64,000 nt of DNA from Streptosporangium becharense. GTDB taxonomy: Bacteria > Actinomycetota > Actinomycetes > Streptosporangiales > Streptosporangiaceae. Under the pieces are notes generated by a model. That model did not search any database. It worked only from the letters and a program-made list of their open reading frames with translations, and was not told the DNA's origin. The stretch lies in the NCBI RefSeq assembly GCF_014204985.1, contig NZ_JACHMP010000001.1, forward strand, positions 7,130,001-7,194,000, given 5' to 3'. Shown here one piece after another: positions 17,518 to 25,352 of the stretch (position 1 is its first letter; each line of letters begins with the position of its first letter). Both the position numbers and the translations under genes were made by a program.

Positions 17518-18453
17518 TCAGGCCGTGCAGCGCAACGGGCTCCCGCCGTTGTAGGCCACCATCTCCCGCATCACGGGTGCGGAGGGGATGCGAGCCCCGG
17601 CGGGCAGGCCGCACTCCTCCGCGTACGCCCGGTGCAGGTTGGCGACCAGCCGCTCGGCGTCCAGCAGCGCGGCGAACGGCCCCAGCTCGGCCCGCCTGGC
17701 CGCCTCCAGCGGCGGCAGGCCGGCGGCGAGCCCGGTCCGCGCGACCTCGGACAGCCAGGTCAGGTACGCCTGCGTCTCGTCGAAGACGTCCGGGCCGCGC
17801 AGCGACCCGTGGCCGCACACGACGACCTCGGGCTCGAGCGCCCGCAGCCGCGCCACGGCCGCCGACAGGCCCTGTACCGATCCCATCAGCACGAACGGGG
17901 TGCAGCCCGACAGCACCAGGTCACCGGCGAACAGCACCCGCTCGGCGGGCAGCCAGACCACCACGTCGTTGGTCGTGTGCGCCGGGCCGACGTGGAACAC
18001 CTCGACGCGCCGGTCGCCCAGGTGCACGGTGAGCGCGTCCCGGAACGTCACCGCGGGCGGTTCCACCCTGATGTCGCCCCACTCGACCCCGGGCCACATC
18101 TCACGCAGCGCGAGGCCCCGCTCCACCATCTCGGTACGGGCCAGCTCGTGCGCGATCACCGTCGCCCGGGGGGTGAACAGGTGGTTGCCGAAGGTGTGGT
18201 CACCGTGGCTGTGGGTGTTGACCACCGTGCCGACCGGGAGCGGGGTGACCGCTGCGACGGCGTCACGCAGAGCGCGGGCCCGCCCCTCGGTCGCCGCGGT
18301 GTCGACGAGGAGCACCTCGCGCTCGCCGACGACGAACCCGGCGTTGTTCAGGCACCACCCGCCGTCGGGCTGGACGTAGGCGAAGACGCCCCGGTCCAGC
18401 CGTTCGACGGCCGCGCCGTAGGCGGAGGCGGTGCCGTGGCCCGGGACGCGCAT
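17518..18453 (-). CDS. MBL-fold hydrolase, probable second-ring cyclase (ActIV-like)
   Basis: This 311-residue metallo-beta-lactamase-fold protein has the zinc motif THSHGDH (H81, H83, D85, H86). Further metal-ligand candidates lie in GPAHTTND, FAGDLV and VVCGHGS. In aromatic PKS clusters with an ActIII-type KR and an ActVII-type ARO/CYC, the MBL protein (ActIV in actinorhodin) cyclises the second ring and releases the chain, so that role is inferred. The ATG at 18453 overlaps the stop of the upstream ABM gene as ATGA, giving a two-gene operon controlled by the SARP-type operator at 18784-18840. Confidence 0.88.
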   Translation of the reverse strand: MRVPGHGTASAYGAAVERLDRGVFAYVQPDGGWCLNNAGFVVGEREVLLVDTAATEGRARALRDAVAAVTPLPVGTVVNTHSHGDHTFGNHLFTPRATVIAHELARTEMVERGLALREMWPGVEWGDIRVEPPAVTFRDALTVHLGDRRVEVFHVGPAHTTNDVVVWLPAERVLFAGDLVLSGCTPFVLMGSVQGLSAAVARLRALEPEVVVCGHGSLRGPDVFDETQAYLTWLSEVARTGLAAGLPPLEAARRAELGPFAALLDAERLVANLHRAYAEECGLPAGARIPSAPVMREMVAYNGGSPLRCTA

Positions 18454-18752
18454 CACACGACGGACGGGGAGCCCTCCAGGACGACCTCCGACAGGTGCGG
18501 ATCCCCGGTCACCACCCCCGCCAGCCGCTTGAACTGCGCGCGGAACTCGGGGTCGGCCACCGACTTCTCGAACTGCTCGCGGCTCTCCCACTCGGCGAGG
18601 TTGAAGTAGACCGAGGCGTCCTTGGTCGACCTGACCAGCTTGTACCTGATCAGACCGTCCTGCTTCATCATGAAGGCCGCTATGTCGGCGTAGATGGCCT
18701 CGAACTCCTCGGCGGAGCCGACCAGCGTGAGCTTGTTGACGAACACGACCAT
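18453..18752 (-). CDS. Antibiotic biosynthesis monooxygenase (ABM) domain protein
   Basis: This 99-residue ferredoxin-like dimeric alpha-beta protein has the ABM pattern (VFVNKLTLVG, then YFNLAEWESREQFEKSV). The ActVA-ORF6/TcmH group oxidises anthrones or phenols to quinones without a cofactor, and that reaction fits this cluster. The start is the ATG at 18752, with GAGAGAGG upstream. The longer frame upstream would run through the operator and is rejected. It is translationally coupled to the MBL gene. Confidence 0.88.
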   Translation of the reverse strand: MVVFVNKLTLVGSAEEFEAIYADIAAFMMKQDGLIRYKLVRSTKDASVYFNLAEWESREQFEKSVADPEFRAQFKRLAGVVTGDPHLSEVVLEGSPSVV

Positions 18753-18783
18753 GTGCGTACCTCTCTCGCGGGTGATCTCCTCC

Positions 18784-18840
18784 ACCTTGGGCGAGCGGCG
18801 TCGAAGCCCGATCGAGGAACGCTCGAGCCCGGATCGAGCG
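18784..18840 (-). promoter_or_regulatory. SARP-type operator with four 11-bp-phased TCGA heptamers
   Basis: On the minus strand TCGATCC, TCGAGCG, TCGATCG and TCGACGC occur at exact 11-bp intervals (18831-18837, 18820-18826, 18809-18815, 18798-18804). After 8 bp comes CAAGGT (18784-18789) as the -10. The predicted start near 18777 gives a leader of about 25 nt to the ABM ATG. TCGA is palindromic, so the array also reads in phase on the plus strand, but no -10-like hexamer sits 8 bp beyond it there. Confidence 0.7.
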
Positions 18841-19007
18841 CCGTCTCCGCCGCACCCGCGCCGTGTCACGATGCGAGGGCGGCCCGCCCTCCCGGCGGCC
18901 GGCCCTCCACGATCCGTCTTCCCCGGTGGCCGGTTCTTCCCCCGGCCTTCTCTCCCGGCGGCCGGGCCTCTCCCCGGCGGCCCGCCCCCGACGTCCGGAG
19001 GTCACCC

Positions 19008-20108
19008 ATGCCCGTGCCCCAGCAACGCGATCCCCAGCTCACCCGGCGCCGCCTGACCACCTGGCTCGCCGACCGGCTCCCCGACGCCGCTGACCTGCGC
19101 CTGACCGAGCTGACGATCCCGCCGTCACGGGGCTTCGCCAACGAGACGCTCATCGTGCGCGCGCGGACCGCCACCCGGGACCACCACCTGGTGGTCCGGG
19201 TCGAGCCGGCCGCGCACCGCGTCTACCCGCGCGGCAGCCTCGACGCCGAATACCGGCTGATGCGCGGCCTGGCCGCGACCGGCACGGTGCCGGTGCCCGC
19301 CGTCCACTTCCACGAACCCGACGCCTCCGTGCTGGGCGCCCCCTTCCTGGTCATGTCGTTCGTCCCCGGGGACGTGCCGGGCGACCTGCCCTCCTATCAC
19401 TCGGCCGGTTGGCTGGCCGAGCTGGAACCGCGGCGCCGGGCGGAACCGTGGCGTGCCGCGCTGGCCGCCCTCGCCGCCGTCCACCGCCTGCGGCCCGGCG
19501 ACCTCGGCCTGGGCTTCCTCGACCGGCCCGCCTTCGGCCCCACCGGCACCGCGCAGGAGCTCGGCTACTACGCGGCCCACCTCGACTTCTTCGGCTGCGC
19601 CGACGAGCCCGTCCCGCTCGCCGCGCTGGAGTGGCTGAAGGCGAACCGGCCGGCCGGGGAGGCGGCACCCGGCCTGCTGTGGGGCGACGCCCGGCTCGGC
19701 AACATCGTCTTCCGCGACCTGAGACCGGTCGCCCTGCTCGACTGGGAGATGGCGGCGCTCGGCCCGGCGGAGATCGACCTGGGTTGGTTCCTGTGGATGG
19801 ACCGGTTCCTGAGTGAGGGGATCGGCGTCCCGCGCCTGGCGGGCCTGCCCGGCCGCGCCGAGACCGTCGCCGAGTTCGGGCGTCTGCTCGGGCGTCCCGT
19901 GCGGGACCCGCACTACTACGAGGTGCTCGCGGGCTTCCGGTTCGCCCTGATCACCGCGCGGGTGCAGCGGTTGCTGGACACCTCCGGCACGCTGCCCCCC
20001 GGCGTCACCGTGCCCCTGCACGCCAACGCCGTCCGGCTGCTGGCGGCCGTGACGGGAACGGGTGAGCCCGCCGCGACGCGGGTCAAGTCCGGCTCGACCT
20101 CGCCTTGA
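19008..20108 (+). CDS. APH-like phosphotransferase family protein
   Basis: This 366-residue protein has the aminoglycoside-phosphotransferase/kinase fold. There is a nucleotide-binding N-lobe, a catalytic loop WGDARLGN (an HxD-type loop with Trp replacing His) and a metal-binding segment LLDWEMA. The ATG at 19008 is well supported by GGAGG 7 nt upstream. Members phosphorylate small molecules such as antibiotics, and others act in acyl metabolism. A self-resistance or tailoring role is possible but unproven. It is divergent from the ABM-MBL operon and 25 bp upstream of the flavin reductase gene. Confidence 0.8.
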   Translation: MPVPQQRDPQLTRRRLTTWLADRLPDAADLRLTELTIPPSRGFANETLIVRARTATRDHHLVVRVEPAAHRVYPRGSLDAEYRLMRGLAATGTVPVPAVHFHEPDASVLGAPFLVMSFVPGDVPGDLPSYHSAGWLAELEPRRRAEPWRAALAALAAVHRLRPGDLGLGFLDRPAFGPTGTAQELGYYAAHLDFFGCADEPVPLAALEWLKANRPAGEAAPGLLWGDARLGNIVFRDLRPVALLDWEMAALGPAEIDLGWFLWMDRFLSEGIGVPRLAGLPGRAETVAEFGRLLGRPVRDPHYYEVLAGFRFALITARVQRLLDTSGTLPPGVTVPLHANAVRLLAAVTGTGEPAATRVKSGSTSP

Positions 20109-20133
20109 GAGGCGGCTGCGAGCCTGTCGAATC

Positions 20134-20655
20134 ATGGCTGTCGATGCGAATGTCTTCCGTGAGGTCTTCGGAGCGCTGCCCACCGCCGTCGCCGTCGTGA
20201 CGGCCAACGGCCCCCACGGGCCGTCCGGGCTGGCCTGCAACACCGTCGCCGCGGTGTCGCTGCGTCCGCCGCTGCTGCTGGTCTGCGTCGACCGCGGCTC
20301 GCTCACCCTGGGAGCGATCAGGGACTCGGGCGCGTTCGTGGTCAACTACCTGCTCGCCGGCCGGGGGGAGCTGTGCGACAGGTTCGCCGGCAAACTCCCG
20401 GACAAGTTCTCCGGCGTGTCCCACGTCGCGTCGGTGGTCGCCGCGGGCGCGCCCGTCCTCACCGAGGACTCGCTGGCCGTGGCCGAGTGCGTGCTGACCG
20501 AGGCGGTCGAGACGGGGGACCACTGGATCCTCATCGGGCTCATCGAACACGCCACCGTCTACGGCGGGACACCGCTGACCTACTTCCGCCGCCGGTACGA
20601 CTCCTGGCCGGAGGCACGCCCGGCGGGCTCGGCCGCCGTCCGAGAGGTCGTCTGA
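20134..20655 (+). CDS. Flavin reductase domain protein (ActVB-like)
   Basis: This 173-residue protein has the flavin-reductase split-barrel pattern (FREVFGALPTAVAVVTA, GLACNTVAAVSLRPPLLLVC, FVVNYLL). It supplies reduced flavin to a partner oxygenase. The obvious partners are the luciferase-like monooxygenases, one of which begins 39 bp downstream. The ATG at 20134 has no strong ribosome-binding site, and the gene may rely on readthrough from the kinase-like gene. Confidence 0.88.
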   Translation: MAVDANVFREVFGALPTAVAVVTANGPHGPSGLACNTVAAVSLRPPLLLVCVDRGSLTLGAIRDSGAFVVNYLLAGRGELCDRFAGKLPDKFSGVSHVASVVAAGAPVLTEDSLAVAECVLTEAVETGDHWILIGLIEHATVYGGTPLTYFRRRYDSWPEARPAGSAAVREVV

Positions 20656-20694
20656 GAGGACGTCGCCCGAGAAGACGCCGTCCAAGGAGGCATC

Positions 20695-21780
20695 GTGCAG
20701 TTCGGCATCAGCATCTTCCCCACCATCGGACCCGAGGACAAGAGCGGCCGGGACCACTTCCGCGACGCGCTGGAGCTCGCCCGGCTCGCCGACGAGCTCG
20801 GCCTCCACCACGTCAAAACGGTGGAGCACTACTTCTTCCGCTACGGCGGCTACAGCCCCGACCCGGTGACGTTCCTGGCCGCCGCCGCGGCCCGCACCCG
20901 CCGGATCCGCCTCGTCACGGGCGCCGTCATCCCGGCCTTCACCCACCCGGTCAAGCTCGCCGGGCAGCTCGCCATGCTCGACAACCTCTGCCGCGGCCGG
21001 CTCGACGTCGGCTTCGGCCGGGCCTTCCTGCCGGACGAGTTCGCCGCCTTCGAGATCTCCATGGACGACAGCCACAGCCGCTTCCGGGAGGGCGTGGAGG
21101 CGTGCCGCCGCCTGTGGTCGGAGCAGGACGTCGTCTGGGAGGGCGGCCACCACCGGTTCGGGCCGGTCACCCTGCTGCCCAGGCCGTTCCAGGACCCGCA
21201 CCCGGGAATCCTGATCGCCACGTCGATCACCCCCGAGTCGTGCGCGGCGGCCGGCCGCGCCGGGTACGGCCTGATGATGGTGCCCTCGATCAACAAACGG
21301 GAGAAGACCCAGGAGATGCTGGCCCTGTACCGCAGGGCCCGCGCCGAGGCGGGGCACGACCCGGAGACCGGGGAGGTGCACATGAGCTACAACTGCTACC
21401 TCGCCGAGGACGGGGCGGAGGCCCGCCGGAAGGGACGCGCCTACTCCGAGGTCACCAACCGGGTGATGACGGACGCGGTCGCGGCGTGGGGACGCACCGG
21501 CAGCGCCGACTACCCCGGGTACGAGCGCGTGCTGGAGAAGGTGCGCGGCTCCGACTTCGACCGGTCCCTCGGGGAGAACAAGGTGCTCGTCGGCTCACCC
21601 GATGAGGTGGTGGAGAAGGTGCGCGTCATCCGGGAGTGGTTCGGCGACGTCACGCTCAGCCTCCAGGTCATCTCCGGGAACGTGCCGCACGAGGAGTCGG
21701 CGCGGACGGTGCGCCTGTTCGCCGAGCATGTGATGCCCCGCTTCACCGAGAGCGTGCCGGCCGGGACGCTCTCCGCCTGA
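20695..21780 (+). CDS. Luciferase-like FMN-dependent monooxygenase (LLM) 1
   Basis: This 361-residue protein is a bacterial-luciferase-family TIM barrel. Features include FGISIFPTIG at the start, HHVKTVEHYFF, TGAVIPAFTHPVKLA, and LDNLCRGRLDVGFGRAFLPDEF. It would use reduced flavin, likely from the adjacent reductase, to oxygenate a polyketide intermediate, for example by hydroxylation, epoxidation or Baeyer-Villiger chemistry. The GTG start follows AAGGAGG. A close paralogue starts at 22806, and the two probably arose by duplication inside the cluster. Confidence 0.9.
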   Translation: MQFGISIFPTIGPEDKSGRDHFRDALELARLADELGLHHVKTVEHYFFRYGGYSPDPVTFLAAAAARTRRIRLVTGAVIPAFTHPVKLAGQLAMLDNLCRGRLDVGFGRAFLPDEFAAFEISMDDSHSRFREGVEACRRLWSEQDVVWEGGHHRFGPVTLLPRPFQDPHPGILIATSITPESCAAAGRAGYGLMMVPSINKREKTQEMLALYRRARAEAGHDPETGEVHMSYNCYLAEDGAEARRKGRAYSEVTNRVMTDAVAAWGRTGSADYPGYERVLEKVRGSDFDRSLGENKVLVGSPDEVVEKVRVIREWFGDVTLSLQVISGNVPHEESARTVRLFAEHVMPRFTESVPAGTLSA

Positions 21781-21817
21781 TCCCCGCCGGGGGACGCGCC
21801 GGCGTCACGCCGCGGGC

Positions 21818-21853
21818 CCGGCGTCCGGGGCCGGACGCGTCCCCGGACGCCGG
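21818..21853. terminator. GC-rich hairpin between convergent LLM1 and SDR genes
   Basis: Arms 21818-21830 and 21841-21853 are perfect 13-bp inverted complements around a 10-nt loop. The hairpin is positioned to end the LLM1 and SDR transcripts. Beyond it, GCCGTGACGGCATGG is repeated directly at 21865 and 21886. Confidence 0.55.
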
Positions 21854-21948
21854 CGCTCCGCCCGGCCGTGACGGCATGGGCCCCCGCCGTGACGGCATGG
21901 ACGGGGCCGCCGCCGGTGCCGCAGGCCCGGCGGCGGCCCCGGACGGCA

Positions 21949-22686
21949 CTACCAGCGCAGGCCGCCGTTGACCTCCATGATGTGCCCGTTGACGTAGGAG
22001 CCCTCGTCGCCGGCCAGGAAGACCGCCGCGGCGGCGACCTCCGCGCCGGTGCCCATGCGTCCCATCGAGATCTTGGTGCCGAACTGCTCCCACAGCGCGG
22101 TGTTCTCGCGCAACGCCCGGCCCATCCCCTCCTCGATGAAGCCGGGGGACAGCGCGTTGACCGTGATGCCCTTCTCGGCGAACTCCAACGCCCAGACCCG
22201 GACGAGCATGTCCACCGCCGCCTTCGTGGCGCAGTAGCTCGCGCCGGCATACACCGGGCGGGTGCTCAGCGCGGAGGAGACCGCGACGATCCGGCCGGAG
22301 CCGCTCTTCTCCAGGTACGGCAGGGCCGCTTGCACGCAGTTGAAGACCCCGGTCAGGTTGGTGTCGACGACCTCCGCCCACTGCTGCGCCGGCATGACCG
22401 CGGTCGGCGCGGGGCGGCTGATCCCGGCGTTGGCCACGAGCACGTCCACCCCGCCGAACCGCTCCGCGGTGGCCTCCACCATCGCGCGGACCGAACCGGC
22501 GTCACGCACGTCCGCCGGGTGGAACGCCACCGCCTCCCCGTACACGTCGGCCAGCTCGGCCACCGGGGCCGCCTCGCGCGCCGCGCACATCACCCGGGCC
22601 CCCTCCGCCAGGAAGGACCCGGCGATGCGCAGCCCGATGCCCCTGGTCCCTCCGGTGACGATCGCCACGCGTCCGTCGAGTCGCAT
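21949..22686 (-). CDS. SDR family oxidoreductase
   Basis: This 245-residue classical SDR has TGGTRGIG for cofactor binding, NAG, the catalytic serine in VSSAL, YCATK for Tyr and Lys, and a C-terminal NGGLRW. It presumably reduces a ketone or oxidises a hydroxyl on the cluster product; the direction and substrate are unknown. The ATG at 22686 has AAGGAGG 7 nt upstream. The gene is divergent from LLM2 and shares with it a 119-bp promoter region with SARP-like repeats. Confidence 0.9.
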   Translation of the reverse strand: MRLDGRVAIVTGGTRGIGLRIAGSFLAEGARVMCAAREAAPVAELADVYGEAVAFHPADVRDAGSVRAMVEATAERFGGVDVLVANAGISRPAPTAVMPAQQWAEVVDTNLTGVFNCVQAALPYLEKSGSGRIVAVSSALSTRPVYAGASYCATKAAVDMLVRVWALEFAEKGITVNALSPGFIEEGMGRALRENTALWEQFGTKISMGRMGTGAEVAAAAVFLAGDEGSYVNGHIMEVNGGLRW

Positions 22687-22750
22687 GCATGCCTCCTTGA
22701 TCGAGAGCCGGGGTGAGCGCGGGATGCGATCGTCCCCGTCCGTGGGGAAC

Positions 22751-22799
22751 ATGCTGTCTATCCGCTCTTGAGTTGCGCTCGAGCCCGGCTTGCGAGGCT
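22751..22799. promoter_or_regulatory. Divergent SARP-type operator between the SDR and LLM2 genes
   Basis: On the plus strand TTGAGTT (22768) and TCGAGCC (22779) are in 11-bp phase, followed after 8 bp by GAGGCT (22794-22799), pointing at LLM2. On the minus strand TCGAGCG (22776-22782) and TCAAGAG (22765-22771) are in 11-bp phase, followed after 8 bp by CAGCAT (22751-22756), pointing at the SDR gene. The LLM2 start codon is about 7 nt after its -10, so that message may be leaderless. Confidence 0.5.
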
Positions 22800-22805
22800 G
22801 AGCGC

Positions 22806-23882
22806 GTGAAATTCGGCGTGCTTTTCTTCCCGACGGTGGGCCCGCAGGAGAAGTCCGCGGCCGACTACTACGACGAGGCACTGCGGCTGGCCGTGCTGGC
22901 CGACGAGCTGGGCTTCCACCACTTGAAGATCGTTGAGCACTACTTCTTCGACTTCGGTGGTTACAGCCCCGACCCGGTGACGTTCCTGGCGGCCGCCGCC
23001 GCGAGGACCAGCCGGATCCGCCTGTGCACCGGGGCGGTCATCCCCGCGTTCACCCATCCCGTGAAGCTCGCGGGCAAGCTGGCCATGCTCGACGGCATCT
23101 CGGGCGGCCGGCTCGACGTGGGCTTCGGCCGGGCGTTCCTGCCCGACGAGTTCGCCGCGTTCGAGATCCCGATCGACGAGAGCCGCGCCCGCTACGAGGA
23201 GGGCGTGGAGGCGTGCCGCCGCCTGTGGGCGGAGGAGGACGTCGTCTGGGAGGGTGACTTCTACCGGTTCGGCCCGGTGACGCTGCTGCCCCGTCCGGTC
23301 CAGCAGCCGCACCCGCCGGTCTTCTCGGCCGTCACCGCCAGCCCCGAGTCCGTGGAGGCCGCAGCCCGCGCCGGCCGCAACCTCCAGATCATCGCCGCGG
23401 TCTCCCCGAAGGAGAAGGTCCAGGAGATGCTGGACCTGTACCGCAAGACGCGCGCGAGCGCCGGCCATGACCCCGACACCGCCCGCGTCGAGCTCAGCTA
23501 CAGCCTCTTCCTGGACGAGGACGGCGACGAGGCCCGCCGCGGCGGGCGCCACGCCGAACAGAAGTACGGCGAGAAGATCGCCGAGGCGGTGAAGTCCTGG
23601 AAGACCACGACCAGCACCGCCTACCCCGGCTATGAGAAACTGGCCGAGGCGGCGCTCAGGCAGGGGGCGACCTTCGACGAGCGGGTCGCCGCCAACCGTC
23701 TCCTCGCGGGAACACCCGAGGAGGTGCGAGCGCAGATCGACACCCTCGCCTCCTGGTACGGCGACGACGTCGACATCAGCCTCACCGTCCACTCCGGCCA
23801 CCTGCCCTACGAGACCAGCGCACGGGCCCTGCGGCTGTTCGCCGAGCGGGTCACACCCGGTCCGGCGCCGCTGTCCCGCTGA
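22806..23882 (+). CDS. Luciferase-like FMN-dependent monooxygenase (LLM) 2
   Basis: This 358-residue paralogue of the upstream LLM has the same barrel motifs (HHLKIVEHYFF, TGAVIPAFTHPVKLA, GRLDVGFGRAFLPDEF). They diverge in the substrate-facing middle segment and the C-terminal third. It starts with GTG at 22806 and lacks a clear ribosome-binding site, consistent with a leaderless message from the SARP-type promoter. It heads the operon LLM2, MFS, P450, ferredoxin, MDR. The flavin reductase encoded at 20134 is the likely source of reduced flavin. Confidence 0.9.
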   Translation: MKFGVLFFPTVGPQEKSAADYYDEALRLAVLADELGFHHLKIVEHYFFDFGGYSPDPVTFLAAAAARTSRIRLCTGAVIPAFTHPVKLAGKLAMLDGISGGRLDVGFGRAFLPDEFAAFEIPIDESRARYEEGVEACRRLWAEEDVVWEGDFYRFGPVTLLPRPVQQPHPPVFSAVTASPESVEAAARAGRNLQIIAAVSPKEKVQEMLDLYRKTRASAGHDPDTARVELSYSLFLDEDGDEARRGGRHAEQKYGEKIAEAVKSWKTTTSTAYPGYEKLAEAALRQGATFDERVAANRLLAGTPEEVRAQIDTLASWYGDDVDISLTVHSGHLPYETSARALRLFAERVTPGPAPLSR

Positions 23883-23909
23883 TCCCCCACGGAGTCTCAC
23901 GAGGTGCCC

Positions 23910-25352
23910 ATGTCCGCAACCCGGCACTGGTGGATGCTGGCGGCCATCGCCATCGCCCAGCTCACGGTCGTCCTCGAGATGAACGTCATGCCGATCGCGC
24001 TGCCCTCCGTCCAGGAGGAGCTCGGTGTCCCGGACGCCGAGAAGCACTGGGTGATCAGCGCGTACACCCTCGCCTTCGCCGGCCTGTACCCGCTGGCGGT
24101 GCGCGTGGCCGGCCTGCGCGGCAGGCGCCGCACCTTCGCCGTCGGCATGACCGGCTTCACCGTCGCCTCCGTCGTGGCGGGGACGGCCGCGACGGCCGGG
24201 ACGCTGCTCGCCGCCCGCGCGATCCAGGGGGGCTTCGGCGCGTTCCTGCTGGCCCCGGCCAACCTCGCCTTCATCGGCGGCGCGTTCGCCGACCCGCGCG
24301 TACGGGCCCGGGGCATCGCCGTCTTCACCGCCGTGGCCGGCGGGGGAGGGGTGGCCGGCGTCGTCGTGGCGGGCCTGCTGACCGAGTACCTGAGCTGGCG
24401 CTGGTGCCTGTTCGTCGTCGTCCCCCTGGCGATCTTCTCCGTCACCGTCGCCTGGTACGCCTTCGGGCGGGACGTCCCCGCCGAGGGCCGCCGCCACTAC
24501 GACCTGCCCGGAACGCTCCTGCTCCTCCTCGGCCTCGGCGCGCTCGTCGCGGGCGTCGGCGCCTTCGCCACGGCCGGGCCGGGGCTCGCCGTCGCGGTGC
24601 TGACGGTGGCGGCGCTGCTGCTGGCCGGGTTCGCCCTGACCGAGCGGGCCTCGCCGGCGCCGGTGCTGCCGCCCCGCATCGTGCTCGACCGCAACCGGGC
24701 CGGCGTCTACCTGGCGGTCTTCTCCGCGAACATCGGCACCTTCGGCGCCTACCTGCTGCTCAGCTCCCTCATGCAGGACGTGCGCGGATACTCCCCGCTC
24801 CAGGCGGGCCTGGCCTTCCTCCCGCTGAGCGTCGCGGTGCTTGCGGGCACCGCGGTGGCCGGCCGCCTGCTGCCCGGCCTCCGGCCGCGGGTCCTGCTGG
24901 GCGGCGGGCTGGCACTGGCCGGCCTCGGTGTGGGCTGGCCGGCGCTGGCCGGCCTCGACGGGGGGTACGCCGTGACGATCCTGCCCGGCGTGCTGCTGAT
25001 GGGCCTGGGCGTCTCCTGGATCATGGTGCCCGCCAACGTCACCATCATGCAGGGCCTGGACCCCCGCGACGCCGGGGTGGCCACCCCCATGGTCAACGCC
25101 TCCACCCAGCTCGGCGGTGTGGTCGGGGCGCCGCTGCTGACCGTGGTCGCCGCGGTCGCCGCCGCCTCCGGAAGCGGGGACGGCGGCGTCGCGGTCGCCG
25201 CCGCGGCGGGCGGCGCGCTGATCCTCCTGGCCGCGGCCGTGGTCTTCGTCCTCGTCGACCGGGGACGCCTGGCCATGGGTCCCCCACCGCCTCCCGCGGC
25301 ACCCGCGGCTCCCCCCGCAGACAACCTCGTCACCCCTGGAGATCGCCCATGA
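23910..25352 (+). CDS. MFS drug exporter (DHA2-like, probable 14 TMS)
   Basis: This 480-residue hydrophobic protein has the DHA2-type start (QLTVVLEMNVMPIALPSVQ), the WVISAYTLAFAG helix and a glycine-rich antiporter-type segment (FTAVAGGGGVAGVVV). It probably exports the finished polyketide. The motif A loop reads RVAGLRGRRR, missing the usual acidic residue of DxxGRR. Its stop overlaps the P450 start as ATGA. An in-frame GTG at 23904 is an alternative start. Confidence 0.88.
   Translation: MSATRHWWMLAAIAIAQLTVVLEMNVMPIALPSVQEELGVPDAEKHWVISAYTLAFAGLYPLAVRVAGLRGRRRTFAVGMTGFTVASVVAGTAATAGTLLAARAIQGGFGAFLLAPANLAFIGGAFADPRVRARGIAVFTAVAGGGGVAGVVVAGLLTEYLSWRWCLFVVVPLAIFSVTVAWYAFGRDVPAEGRRHYDLPGTLLLLLGLGALVAGVGAFATAGPGLAVAVLTVAALLLAGFALTERASPAPVLPPRIVLDRNRAGVYLAVFSANIGTFGAYLLLSSLMQDVRGYSPLQAGLAFLPLSVAVLAGTAVAGRLLPGLRPRVLLGGGLALAGLGVGWPALAGLDGGYAVTILPGVLLMGLGVSWIMVPANVTIMQGLDPRDAGVATPMVNASTQLGGVVGAPLLTVVAAVAAASGSGDGGVAVAAAAGGALILLAAAVVFVLVDRGRLAMGPPPPPAAPAAPPADNLVTPGDRP

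Noticed and set aside
18841-18860. Plus-strand SARP promoter from the same TCGA array toward the kinase-like gene
   Set aside because: Although TCGA repeats read on both strands, no -10-like hexamer lies 8 bp beyond the last plus-strand heptamer, and the gene starts about 170 bp away.
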